Below, piece after piece: positions 26,289-34,822 of a stretch of DNA of 64,000 nt (the stretch's first letter is position 1; the number at the start of each line of letters is the position of its first letter). The translations under genes and the position numbers were made by a program. Source of the stretch: Apilactobacillus kunkeei. Lineage in GTDB: Bacteria > Bacillota > Bacilli > Lactobacillales > Lactobacillaceae. The stretch spans positions 1-64,000 of the forward strand of contig NZ_VBSE01000042.1 in NCBI RefSeq assembly GCF_005930975.1. Direction: 5' to 3'. Below the pieces are notes generated by a model. That model did no database searches. It saw nothing but the letters and a program-made list of their open reading frames with translations, and was not told the origin of the DNA.

Positions 26289-27443
26289 ATGGTAAAGAAA
26301 GTAATTAGCCTACTTGTCTTTGCTTGTTTGGGATTGTTCTTTTTTAATGTATCAGCTCATGCCGATGACATTACAAATCAAATCAATTCCTCATATCAAG
26401 TTTCAGACAGCCAAGGTAAAGATGTAACTAGTCAAAATAATTTGGATTATTATACACAATATAAGTTGAAATACCATTGGAACATGGGAGATAACGTTGG
26501 TGTTAAGGAAAACGACAGTATTCAATTAAGCATCCCTCAAAACGTTAGAGTTGATGGAGCTAACAGTTTCCCAGCTTACAATACCGACAACGTTGCTGTA
26601 GGAACTGTTAACGTCAACAGCTCTACCGCAACTCTTACTTTCAACAGTAGCTTGATGGATAAGAAGATTAACCGCCAAGGTGACATCAACTTGAACGTAT
26701 CTGGTAAAAACATCGATCATACAAGCAAAAATTGGTTTGTTAATAAAACTGGTTGGTTTAAAAAAGATGATCATAAACAAGTAACTTGGAATGTTGCTAT
26801 GAATCCTGAACATAAGGATCTTAAAGATGTTAAATTGACTGATTCACTAGGAAATAACCAAAAATACGTTGCGGGTAGCGTCAAGGCAACTTCTGGTTAC
26901 TGGGACGAAAACAACAACTTCATCCCTGATAATAAGGCAGTTCCTGCTATCACTGTAAATCAAGTAAACAACAACCTAGAATTTAGCTTTGCTGGTGCAT
27001 TCAACAACGGTATCAACCTAACTTATGATACTGATGCTAATGGAAATCCTGATGGTGATGTTTACAAAAACACTGTTGCTGTTTCAGGTCAAGGAACTGA
27101 AAACAATGCTAATTCTTCAGTAACTGCTGCTGTTTCATTTGGTGGTAATGCAGACGTTAAATATGACAATGCAAAACCAAACGATAATAACAACAACAAT
27201 GACAATAACCAACAACCAAATAACGACAATAACAACAACAACCAACAACCAAATAACAACTGCAGACCTCACAAATGGGGATGTGGATGGATTTGGAGTT
27301 GGAATTGGTGCCATCCTGTTTATTCAAACAGAAGTTATGGATTATTCAATTGTATCGACAAATGGGTTACTGGTATTTACAACTGGTTCGTCCCAAGTAC
27401 TTGCCGTTTCTTTGGTGCTAATGGATTCTTTTCACACTGGTAA
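26289..27443 (+). CDS. Secreted adhesin-like protein with Trp/Cys-rich C-terminal tail
   Basis: A 384-residue exported protein. The signal peptide (residues 1 to about 25, ending SAHADD) leads to two Ig-like beta-sandwich regions reminiscent of MSCRAMM and collagen-binding adhesins (NINQINSSYQ-type start; TWNVAMNPEHKDLKDVKLTD in the second). A poly-Asn/Gln linker (about residues 300-327) precedes a tail of about 60 residues with eight Trp and five Cys (KWGCGWIWSWNWC...). No LPxTG motif. GGAG at 26274 sits 11 nt before ATG 26289; ATG 26280 is an alternative. It begins 17 bp after the glycosyltransferase, so the two probably function together at the surface. Confidence 0.75.
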   Translation: MVKKVISLLVFACLGLFFFNVSAHADDITNQINSSYQVSDSQGKDVTSQNNLDYYTQYKLKYHWNMGDNVGVKENDSIQLSIPQNVRVDGANSFPAYNTDNVAVGTVNVNSSTATLTFNSSLMDKKINRQGDINLNVSGKNIDHTSKNWFVNKTGWFKKDDHKQVTWNVAMNPEHKDLKDVKLTDSLGNNQKYVAGSVKATSGYWDENNNFIPDNKAVPAITVNQVNNNLEFSFAGAFNNGINLTYDTDANGNPDGDVYKNTVAVSGQGTENNANSSVTAAVSFGGNADVKYDNAKPNDNNNNNDNNQQPNNDNNNNNQQPNNNCRPHKWGCGWIWSWNWCHPVYSNRSYGLFNCIDKWVTGIYNWFVPSTCRFFGANGFFSHW

Positions 27444-27452
27444 AGAATAAAT

Positions 27453-27487
27453 AAAAAAGCTTATCCCGTTAAGGATAAGCTTTTTTT
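27453..27487 (+). terminator. Terminator of the GT2-adhesin operon
   Basis: Stem AAGCTTATCC / GGATAAGCTT followed by T7. Confidence 0.9.
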
Positions 27488-27489
27488 AG

Positions 27490-28594
27490 TGCAATATAAT
27501 AATGATCTGAATAATAATCATAATCGAGAATGCTTTTATTATAAGGAATGAAAAGTATTACGATTTTGGGATAAATCTGCGTGACGGAGATGCATCACCG
27601 ATTGCTTAAATTCTCGAAATAACTACCAATTGCTTTTTGACCATTACATCTTAATAAAAGAATTGCCACTTAAATACATCTTTAAATGCAGCATCTAAAT
27701 ACTAGAGAAGGTTCAACAACTTTTAAAAATGAAATTCATACGAAACTGTCATTATTAAAGCTTACGTGTACGTTATGAAACATAACTTAATAAATGATTG
27801 GGGGAATTTACTATCATGTGTGTCTACCATCACACAAAACAGTACATAATCATATGAATCAAAAATAATAAATAATAGCTAAACACTATGTGTCCTAATG
27901 GATCCACCTCAACCAATAAAAGGAGCAATGCTAATAGATAAAAGCATCACAATAATCCTACCAAATCATTGTTGCTAGATATCCATCGCAAAGTTATTGA
28001 TGAGAAATAGTCTCTCAAGTTAGACTATTTATTCCAATTAAGAAGTAATCAACGAAAAGTGCATTATTTAGATTGCTTAAATTGTTTTAGGTTCATGTAT
28101 TTTACATACAACCCATAACAATATGCATTTTCGATATAAACAACATACTGATTCATCATTCAACTACCATTCGTCCACCGAATTTTTTCATCGCGCGTTC
28201 TAGAAAAAATAAGAATGGTAATTAAATCAATATATTAAATATAGAGATTATAAAGATGTAAACTCCACAAAAATGATCATCTGTGTGCATCACTTGAGGA
28301 ACAATTTTGTATTGTAGCACCACTTTTACATAATTTGTAGTTATAATTCAGTTAAGTTTTAATTAATAATTACAGGACTGAAACATTGCAACATCACCTT
28401 TTATCATTTAACTCTTAATTTTAATTTTCAGTCTTGTACGGCATAATCACAAAAAACGTAATGGATAAACTTAGTATTAACTAATAGCAAGAAGATTGAA
28501 TCGTGCATAAAGTAATTTTCTTTTTTTACTTATAAATATAAATAGTCTTTAATTATCAATTTTAACTTTTCTAAAATTACTCACATTTTAGGCA
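27490..28594. other. 1.1-kb gene-poor stretch
   Basis: No supported protein gene on either strand. Contents worth noting: a 94-nt segment at 27524-27617 bounded by the 8-bp inverted repeat TCGAGAAT/ATTCTCGA and containing a GTGA/TCAC hairpin; a 13-codon frame at 27816-27857 with a GGGGG ribosome-site-like run; and a 68-bp element at 28371-28438 with 13-bp inverted ends matching at 12 positions. It may be decayed coding DNA or hold small RNAs. Confidence 0.5.
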
Positions 28595-28595
28595 C

Positions 28596-28626
28596 AAAAA
28601 AAGAGCGAACTTTTTTCGCTCTTTTT
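28596..28626 (-). terminator. Terminator after TSUP gene 1
   Basis: Stem AGAGCGAA / TTCGCTCT with T7 on the minus strand. Confidence 0.8.
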
Positions 28627-29416
28627 ATAGGAAGTGGATATGATAAGCTGAAACAAATTGAGTATAAGCTAAAATCAAAGCCAAAATTCCAGTCGCAATC
28701 TTAATGAATTTAACTGGTAGCACACGCACAATCTTAGGTCCAATATATCCACCAATGAAAAAGCCAATTCCCAGCGGTAAAACCAAGATCCAAACAACAT
28801 GGGAAAAAAGTGAATAGTAGACAGTAGCAACAATATTTGCAGCTCCCATCGCAACATTTCTAATTGCGTTGCTTACAGTGTATTCGTTATATGTAGTTCT
28901 AGTTAGTAGGACTAATAATAAAATTCCTGATGCAGCGCCAAAATATCCACTGTATGCACCAATTAAATATGTAAGGACAATGATGGCGATATTCTTTAAC
29001 CAAGTCCATGGAGTATCTTTTTTGGCTGCAGGATTAAAGTTCATCGCACCCTCAGTATTTTCATTAATTTCTTTCTTGTCAGGAAGCAAAATCATTAAAC
29101 CACCAAAGGCAATAAAAAATGGCACAATATGAGTAAAACTAGATGATGGTAACGCAGTTAGCAAAATAGCTCCTGTAATTCCACCAAAGAAGATGATAAC
29201 CATAATCTTAAATAGTTCCTTCCAGTGACCTCTAAGCTCACGGGTGGAAGAGATACATGATCCGACGGCATTAAACATTAGTGATGCCTTGTTAACCACA
29301 TTTGCAGAAACGGCTGGTAGGCCAGCAAAGTATAGCAATGCAGGATAGGATACTAGTGATGATAACCCAGTGACCGTTCCCAAGATTCCTGCCAAGATAC
29401 CCACAGGAATAAACAA
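28625..29416 (-). CDS. TauE/SafE (TSUP) family exporter, paralog 1
   Basis: A membrane protein of at least 263 residues with seven to eight hydrophobic helices and the two-fold TSUP layout: PVGILAGILGTVTGLSSLVSYPALL in the first half and GAYSGYFGAASGILLLVLLTRT in the second. Members export sulfite, sulfoacetate and related organosulfur or organic anions. The open frame starts at TTG 29416, but alignment with paralog 2 extends 12 codons upstream (ITILGVSIW) to an ATT at 29452 with no ATG, GTG or TTG there. The true start is therefore uncertain. Confidence 0.8.
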   Translation of the reverse strand: MFIPVGILAGILGTVTGLSSLVSYPALLYFAGLPAVSANVVNKASLMFNAVGSCISSTRELRGHWKELFKIMVIIFFGGITGAILLTALPSSSFTHIVPFFIAFGGLMILLPDKKEINENTEGAMNFNPAAKKDTPWTWLKNIAIIVLTYLIGAYSGYFGAASGILLLVLLTRTTYNEYTVSNAIRNVAMGAANIVATVYYSLFSHVVWILVLPLGIGFFIGGYIGPKIVRVLPVKFIKIATGILALILAYTQFVSAYHIHFL

Positions 29417-29526
29417 TAAAATAATCCAAATACTTACACCTAAAATAGTAATGACTTCTCATCTCTTTTTCTTCTAAAATAAAATCATAATTTCATATTA
29501 ACATTTTTCGAATAAAAGAAAAGGAT

Positions 29527-29568
29527 AAAAAAAGCACCTACCGTTATAAATAACAATAGGTGCAAAAA
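29527..29568 (-). terminator. Terminator after TSUP gene 2
   Basis: Stem GCACCTA / TAGGTGC followed by T7 on the minus strand, between the two TSUP paralogs. Confidence 0.8.
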
Positions 29569-29576
29569 TTTCATCT

Positions 29577-30422
29577 TTAGAAGAAGTAGAATAAGTGAAT
29601 ACCGTAAGCTGACACGAATTGAGTGTAAGCTAGGTATAGCGCTAAAATACCAGTAACGATCTTGATTAACTTAACTGGTAATACACGAACCATCTTAGGT
29701 CCAACGTAACCACCAATTAAGAAACCAATACCTAGAGGAATAGCTAGTGCCCAGTAAATGTGGGTGCTACCGTGTTGACCATACTTGAATGAGTATAGAA
29801 TAGTACCGATAACGTTAGCTGAACCCATGGCCACGTTTCTGATTGCGTTGTAAACAGGGAATGGATCTTTACTTGTTCTTGATAGAACAGCTAATAGGAT
29901 AACACCAGCAGCAGCACCGAAGTAACTACCGTAGATACCAATAGCAAAGAATAGAACAATCATACCGAAGTCTACAAGCATTTTCTTTGAGCCAATAGTT
30001 GGTTCTTCTACTACTTTAGCAGTAGGTGCCTTAGTAGTGTCCTTACTTGGTAATAAGATACCAATACCAGCAGCAGCAATAAATACAGGTACTGCATATT
30101 CAAAGTCCTTTGATGGTAAGAATGTTAATAGAATAACACCAACGATACCACCAAAGAAGATGATAGTCATAACTTTAAATAGTTCCTTCCAGTGTCCATC
30201 TAATTCGCGCTTGGATGAAATACCAGAACTTACTACGTTAAATAGTAAAGCGGAAGTATTAGTAATATTTGCTGAAATAGGGTTTAAAGCACCCCAATAT
30301 AATAACGCTGGGTATGAGGCAAGTGAAGCTAGTCCAGTTACTGTACTTAAGATACCGGCAACGATACCAACTGGGATGAATAATAGCAATGTCCATACAC
30401 TAAAACCAAAAATAGTGATAAT
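29577..30422 (-). CDS. TauE/SafE (TSUP) family exporter, paralog 2; apparent ATT start
   Basis: A 281-residue paralog of the preceding transporter with the same motifs (PVGIVAGILSTVTGLASLASYPALL; GSYFGAAAGVILLAVLSRTS). The loop at about residues 135-155 is longer and polar. The only ATG/GTG/TTG start covering the conserved N-terminus is TTG 30446, but the AAAGGAG ribosome site at 30435-30429 lies inside that extension. The codon 6 nt after it is ATT at 30422, and this matches the conserved N-terminus of paralog 1. Initiation at AUU is my best reading. Substrate unknown, possibly an organosulfur anion. Confidence 0.78.
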   Translation of the reverse strand: MITIFGFSVWTLLLFIPVGIVAGILSTVTGLASLASYPALLYWGALNPISANITNTSALLFNVVSSGISSKRELDGHWKELFKVMTIIFFGGIVGVILLTFLPSKDFEYAVPVFIAAAGIGILLPSKDTTKAPTAKVVEEPTIGSKKMLVDFGMIVLFFAIGIYGSYFGAAAGVILLAVLSRTSKDPFPVYNAIRNVAMGSANVIGTILYSFKYGQHGSTHIYWALAIPLGIGFLIGGYVGPKMVRVLPVKLIKIVTGILALYLAYTQFVSAYGIHLFYFF

Positions 30423-30510
30423 GAAAAACTCCTTTATATATATCAATTTAAAATCCGATATATAAATTTATACATCTTATTTAAATTAAATACAACCCCT
30501 TAAAAACGCT

Positions 30511-30544
30511 AAAACGCTGACAATGTCCAGCATGTCAGCGTTTT
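30511..30544 (-). terminator. Terminator of the walRK-htrA operon
   Basis: Stem AACGCTGACA / TGTCAGCGTT with T runs on both sides, just after htrA on the minus strand. Confidence 0.85.
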
Positions 30545-30577
30545 CATAACTTTAAATTTTTTTCAATTTATTGCATG

Positions 30578-31792
30578 TTATTGATTGATTTTCAATTGAG
30601 AAGTACTTTCCGTCAACTTAATGCTTCCGGTCTTTAGTTTTCCGTCTCGATAGTACTTAACGCTTACTGTTGATCCAAGCTTTTGACTGTATAGAATATT
30701 CTTAACTTCGTCTTGGCTAGAAATCTTCTTACCAGCAAGTTCAACAATCACGTCATATTTCTTCAATCCAGCATTTTCAGCAGGACTATTCTTGGTAACT
30801 GTGTAAACCACAACCCCATTTTCAACGGATGATGGTAATTTTAGAATTGATTTTTGTTGGCTAACGGCAATGTTTGTTAAATCCACATATTGAATTCCAA
30901 GAGCCGGACGTTCAATCTTTCCGTTCTTCACCAGTTGGTTAATAATATTAACCACTTCGTTACTTGGAATAGCAAAACCAATTCCTTCAACACTAGTACC
31001 TTCACTATCAGAAGCTAACTTCATTGAGTTAATACCAATAACTTGTCCAGCTAAATTAATCAATGGACCACCCGAGTTCCCTGGGTTGATAGCTGTATCA
31101 GTTTGAATTACTGTGGCGGTGTTTCCAGTAGCTTGGCCATTTGACCCAGTCAAAGGAACTTCACGTTTCTTAGCTGAAATGATTCCTTGCGTTAATGATG
31201 ATGCATATGCAGAACCTAATGGTGAACCAATTGCTAGAGAAGTTTCACCCACCTTAATGTTGTCGGAATTACCAAATGAAGCAACTGATTTAATCATGCT
31301 TCCGTTAATCTTTAACACAGCTAAGTCGGTCACACTATCGGTACCAACCACCTTAGCCTCTAATTGTTTTCCATTGCTTAACAGCACTTGAATTGCTGAG
31401 GCTCCGGAAACAACGTGGTTATTAGTTACGATATAAGCAGCGTTACCGCTCTTCTTGTAAATCACACCAGAACCTTCACTGTTCGCCTCTAGTTTGCTAG
31501 AACTCTTTCCTAGCATCGAATCAAATGAGCTTGAACTAGTTGATTTTAAGTTAATTACAGAAACAACTGAATTTTTCACAGCTTGATATGCCTTTTCTGA
31601 TTGTGATTGCACGTTAACTTTTAAATTAGATGTTGAAGCTGTTCCACCGGCGTTAGAACCAGTTGGTACGGCAACATCGACGCCAGTGCTTTGTAACAAG
31701 CTCGCACCACCATAGGCGATTCCACCACCCAATAGTCCAGCCACTAAAGCAATTAATCCTGTTTTTAAAACAAATCGGTCACTTTTTTTCAT
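30578..31792 (-). CDS. htrA: Membrane-anchored serine protease HtrA/DegP
   Basis: Surface quality-control protease. The 404-residue protein has an N-terminal anchor helix (about 11-33), a Ser-rich linker, a trypsin-like domain with His126 (TNNHVVSG), Asp156 (DLAVLKI) and Ser240 (NPGNSGGPL), and one C-terminal PDZ domain (about 295-390). All catalytic residues are present. It is the last gene of the WalRK operon, its usual position in lactobacilli, and lies 58 bp after yycJ; additional stress control from that gap is possible. Confidence 0.95.
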   Translation of the reverse strand: MKKSDRFVLKTGLIALVAGLLGGGIAYGGASLLQSTGVDVAVPTGSNAGGTASTSNLKVNVQSQSEKAYQAVKNSVVSVINLKSTSSSSFDSMLGKSSSKLEANSEGSGVIYKKSGNAAYIVTNNHVVSGASAIQVLLSNGKQLEAKVVGTDSVTDLAVLKINGSMIKSVASFGNSDNIKVGETSLAIGSPLGSAYASSLTQGIISAKKREVPLTGSNGQATGNTATVIQTDTAINPGNSGGPLINLAGQVIGINSMKLASDSEGTSVEGIGFAIPSNEVVNIINQLVKNGKIERPALGIQYVDLTNIAVSQQKSILKLPSSVENGVVVYTVTKNSPAENAGLKKYDVIVELAGKKISSQDEVKNILYSQKLGSTVSVKYYRDGKLKTGSIKLTESTSQLKINQ

Positions 31793-31850
31793 AAGGTTTT
31801 CCCCCTATCAATTTTATTAATCTTATTATATTAAATAATCTTAAATCAAA

Positions 31851-32663
31851 CTAAAGTGTAAATAATTTAGATGCCTTTTCAACGTCGGTATCTAATAAAT
31901 CAAAATCGGTGCCTACCCCAAAATCGTTTTCTTCTAACATTGATGCTACCGTTAGATGAGCTAACTCCTTCACGTTATTGTGATGGCTTCTATGCCCAAT
32001 AAATATGCGTTTAGTATCATATCCGATACATTCCATCAATGAGTTAGCACCATCTTCGTTAGATAAATGGCCCTCGTCACTCATAATACGCTGCTTCAAT
32101 GACCATGGGTATTCCCCACTTCTAAGCATTTCAACGTCATGGTTACATTCTAAAACATATGCATTGGCATTATTGATAACACCGAAGATGTGATCTGAGA
32201 TATATCCAGTATCTGTTAGAACAACGAAACTTTTATTGTGATGATGAAAATCGTAGAATTGCGCTTGCGCAGCATCATGAGAAACCGCAAAACTTTCGAT
32301 ATCGATATCACCAAAGTTCATTACCATATTTGGTGGGAAGATATTCTTTTGTTCGTTTGGAATCTCTCCAATGGTTTCATGCATTGCATCCCATGTTGGT
32401 TGGTTCGCGTAGACGTTAATTTGTGGGTAACGTCTAGCCAAAACACCGACCGCCTTACTATGGTCAGTATGTTCATGGGAAACCAACAACATGTCGACAT
32501 CCTTCATTGAACGATTGATTGATTTCATCAATTTTTCAATTCTGACACCGCTCAAACCAGCGTCTAATAGTATTTTATGTTGATTAGTTTCAATGTAGGT
32601 TACATTTCCCCCACTTCCACTAGATAAAACACTAACTTTCATATCGTCTGTCTCGTTGTTCAT
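31851..32663 (-). CDS. walJ: MBL-fold hydrolase WalJ/YycJ
   Basis: A 270-residue metallo-beta-lactamase-fold protein with the metal site SHEHTDHS (about residues 62-69), a conserved LLDAGLSG strand and later HDAAQAQFYDF and DTGYISDH segments. YycJ proteins are linked to cell-wall and DNA-replication coordination and have been suggested to act as 5'-3' exonucleases. The ribosome site AGAGG selects ATG 32663; MKVSVLSSGSGGN at 32642 is the alternative start. It sits in the conserved order between yycI and htrA. Confidence 0.92.
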   Translation of the reverse strand: MNNETDDMKVSVLSSGSGGNVTYIETNQHKILLDAGLSGVRIEKLMKSINRSMKDVDMLLVSHEHTDHSKAVGVLARRYPQINVYANQPTWDAMHETIGEIPNEQKNIFPPNMVMNFGDIDIESFAVSHDAAQAQFYDFHHHNKSFVVLTDTGYISDHIFGVINNANAYVLECNHDVEMLRSGEYPWSLKQRIMSDEGHLSNEDGANSLMECIGYDTKRIFIGHRSHHNNVKELAHLTVASMLEENDFGVGTDFDLLDTDVEKASKLFTL

Positions 32664-32684
32664 TTTAATCCTCTTTCTAAAATT

Positions 32685-33506
32685 CTAATTAGTAGTCGAT
32701 TGAGTAGCACTACTGCTATCCAAGATAGCACCATTAAAGGCATTGATTCTCTTAACTACTACTGAAGAGGAATCTGAAGTGGTATATCCAATTACCCAGG
32801 TCGGAATTAAAACAATATTGTTCTTAATTGATAGTAGTTGGGTGTAGTACAAACGAACCCATTTAATTTTTGAATTATCTGGAATTTCGTTGTATTGGTA
32901 TAACCAGACTAAAGCCTTTGCTGGTGAAATGATATCAGTTTTTTCACGCAAAATACTAACATCATTCATATAACTCTGTGTATATCCTTCTAATAGATGA
33001 TCATTACTAATGTTGAAGGTAACCTGACCATGTTTTGTACCATATAATAATCCGTCAGATGTTTTTTGTGAATACACAACACTGTTCTTGGTAGATAAGT
33101 CAGAATTGTATTCATATTCCGTGCCATGTGAAATGAAGCTGGACTTCTTCATCAACTTATCTAAAATGTCACTATAATCACCAGAATATAGACCGATTGG
33201 TCGTTTGAACGTACTTCTTAAAAAGTGATTTTCATAACTTACTTTTTGATTTGATAACTTATTTACATCATTATTTAAAGTGTCATCATTAACTGCGGAT
33301 AGATAGTATCCGGTTTGACCACTTGTAGATAGTTTAGGTGCTACAGTGATTTGATCATTTTGCATTTGCTTAATGATTTCGGTATCACTACCTTGATTAC
33401 TGTTTTCAGTTTGAAGATGTGAATTTTCTCTAAAAAGTGAGAATAAGAAGACATCAATCATTACAAAGATAATCAAGAAAATGATTTGTATCTTTTTAAA
33501 GTCCAT
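32685..33506 (-). CDS. walI: WalRK regulatory protein WalI/YycI
   Basis: Membrane-anchored extracytoplasmic modulator of the WalK kinase. A single N-terminal helix (residues 6-24, IIFLIIFVMIDVFLFSLF) precedes an extracellular two-domain region of about 245 residues that fits the YycI family. Together with YycH it binds and restrains, or in some species activates, WalK. It begins 18 bp after the yycH stop with AGGAGG as ribosome site. Confidence 0.9.
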   Translation of the reverse strand: MDFKKIQIIFLIIFVMIDVFLFSLFRENSHLQTENSNQGSDTEIIKQMQNDQITVAPKLSTSGQTGYYLSAVNDDTLNNDVNKLSNQKVSYENHFLRSTFKRPIGLYSGDYSDILDKLMKKSSFISHGTEYEYNSDLSTKNSVVYSQKTSDGLLYGTKHGQVTFNISNDHLLEGYTQSYMNDVSILREKTDIISPAKALVWLYQYNEIPDNSKIKWVRLYYTQLLSIKNNIVLIPTWVIGYTTSDSSSVVVKRINAFNGAILDSSSATQSTTN

Positions 33507-33523
33507 GTAGCTTTCCTCCTATC

Positions 33524-34822
33524 TTATTGTGGTCCCTTTGATAACATTTGGGTGTAGTTCATGTACTTACCGTTATATTTAACGAACCAAGTTGGTTGTA
33601 AGGTAATTAGAATGTTTGATGATTTTGTATTACTCCATTGGTAAGCTAATTCAATGTCTGTAATCTTATTGGAACTGTATCCATGATTACGTAAACTGTT
33701 CAATAGTTCGTCGGTAGTAATTAGTTTAGTATCCTTACGTCCGGTTGGTACCGGAATTTGAAGGGTATTCAATGAGAAGTTGTACTTCAAGGAAGTATTG
33801 TCAACTAATCTCATTTCGATTGCTCCGTAATTAGTTTGGTCAAAGATTGGGAAACCTTCAACGTAGTTTCTATAGACAACTTTAGAATTCTTAGAATCGT
33901 AATTGAAGAAACGAATGTTGGCCAATGTATCACTAACTAATAGCTGAGAAATATTTTGGTAAGAATCAGTCAAGAACTGAGTCATATTGGTAGAAATATT
34001 GCCTGGATGACTATCATAGTAGTTGACCTCACCATCATTTGAAAACGACAATTGACGGGAATTTTCGTCATTGTATACAGTTGAGTTGCGATGACGTTTT
34101 ACACTGATATCTTGTGAATCAGATAGCAGTCTCGTCACGTAGTAATTTTGTGAAGTTCGATTAATTAAGTATCCATATTGAGGCATTGTAAATGACTTAT
34201 AAAAATCAATAAATGGAGTATGATTAATCATCTTCATCTTAACGGGAATTGATCTTACGTTATCCTCAATAACCTTTTTAATTCCGCTCACATTAGTGTC
34301 TGAAACGTGAACCTTGTAGACCTTGTAGTTGTGATCAGAGAATAAATAAATATCATTACTATCATCAAACGGAATTACGATTCGATTAATTGAAACGTTA
34401 GGTAATGATTTGAAATTCTTACTAATATATTGGCTAACAATTTTTAGGTTCAAATCATCCGGATAGTTTAGCATCACAGAATCATCCGTATTTAGATACT
34501 TAAGGTAGTTTTTTTCATTACTATTTAATTCCGTAAATTTAGGATCTTTGTAGTTATTCATTTGTTGGCCAATTTCAGTGGTTAAGTTAACTGATTGGTT
34601 GGTTAGAACGTATTGCTTACCAGAATCTTTGGTTCTAATCACCTGAGTTGGTGAGTAAATTGTCGACATTGGTTTAGCATCAATCTGACTACTTTGAGTA
34701 GAAACCTTTTGACTTGAACGATCGTAGTGAGCTGGATTAATCAAAATGGAGGCAGAAAGGGCAAAACTGACTACAACTGCAATCGTTAATAATGCTGGTA
34801 GTATAAAATATTTAATCTTCAT
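33524..34822 (-). CDS. walH: WalRK regulatory protein WalH/YycH
   Basis: Partner of YycI in controlling WalK from outside the membrane. The 432-residue protein has one N-terminal helix (about residues 5-24) and a large extracellular part. The frame extends to 34849, but the GAGGAGG ribosome site at about 34838-34832 lies within that extension and selects ATG 34822, which overlaps the end of walK by 11 nt. That overlap suggests translational coupling. Confidence 0.9.
   Translation of the reverse strand: MKIKYFILPALLTIAVVVSFALSASILINPAHYDRSSQKVSTQSSQIDAKPMSTIYSPTQVIRTKDSGKQYVLTNQSVNLTTEIGQQMNNYKDPKFTELNSNEKNYLKYLNTDDSVMLNYPDDLNLKIVSQYISKNFKSLPNVSINRIVIPFDDSNDIYLFSDHNYKVYKVHVSDTNVSGIKKVIEDNVRSIPVKMKMINHTPFIDFYKSFTMPQYGYLINRTSQNYYVTRLLSDSQDISVKRHRNSTVYNDENSRQLSFSNDGEVNYYDSHPGNISTNMTQFLTDSYQNISQLLVSDTLANIRFFNYDSKNSKVVYRNYVEGFPIFDQTNYGAIEMRLVDNTSLKYNFSLNTLQIPVPTGRKDTKLITTDELLNSLRNHGYSSNKITDIELAYQWSNTKSSNILITLQPTWFVKYNGKYMNYTQMLSKGPQ

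Noticed and set aside
27139-27450. Alternative frame over the adhesin C-terminus, suggesting a frameshifted LPxTG anchor
   Set aside because: The alternative frame lacks LPxTG and uses less typical codons, while the main frame reaches a clean stop before a terminator. A frameshift cannot be fully excluded without orthologs.
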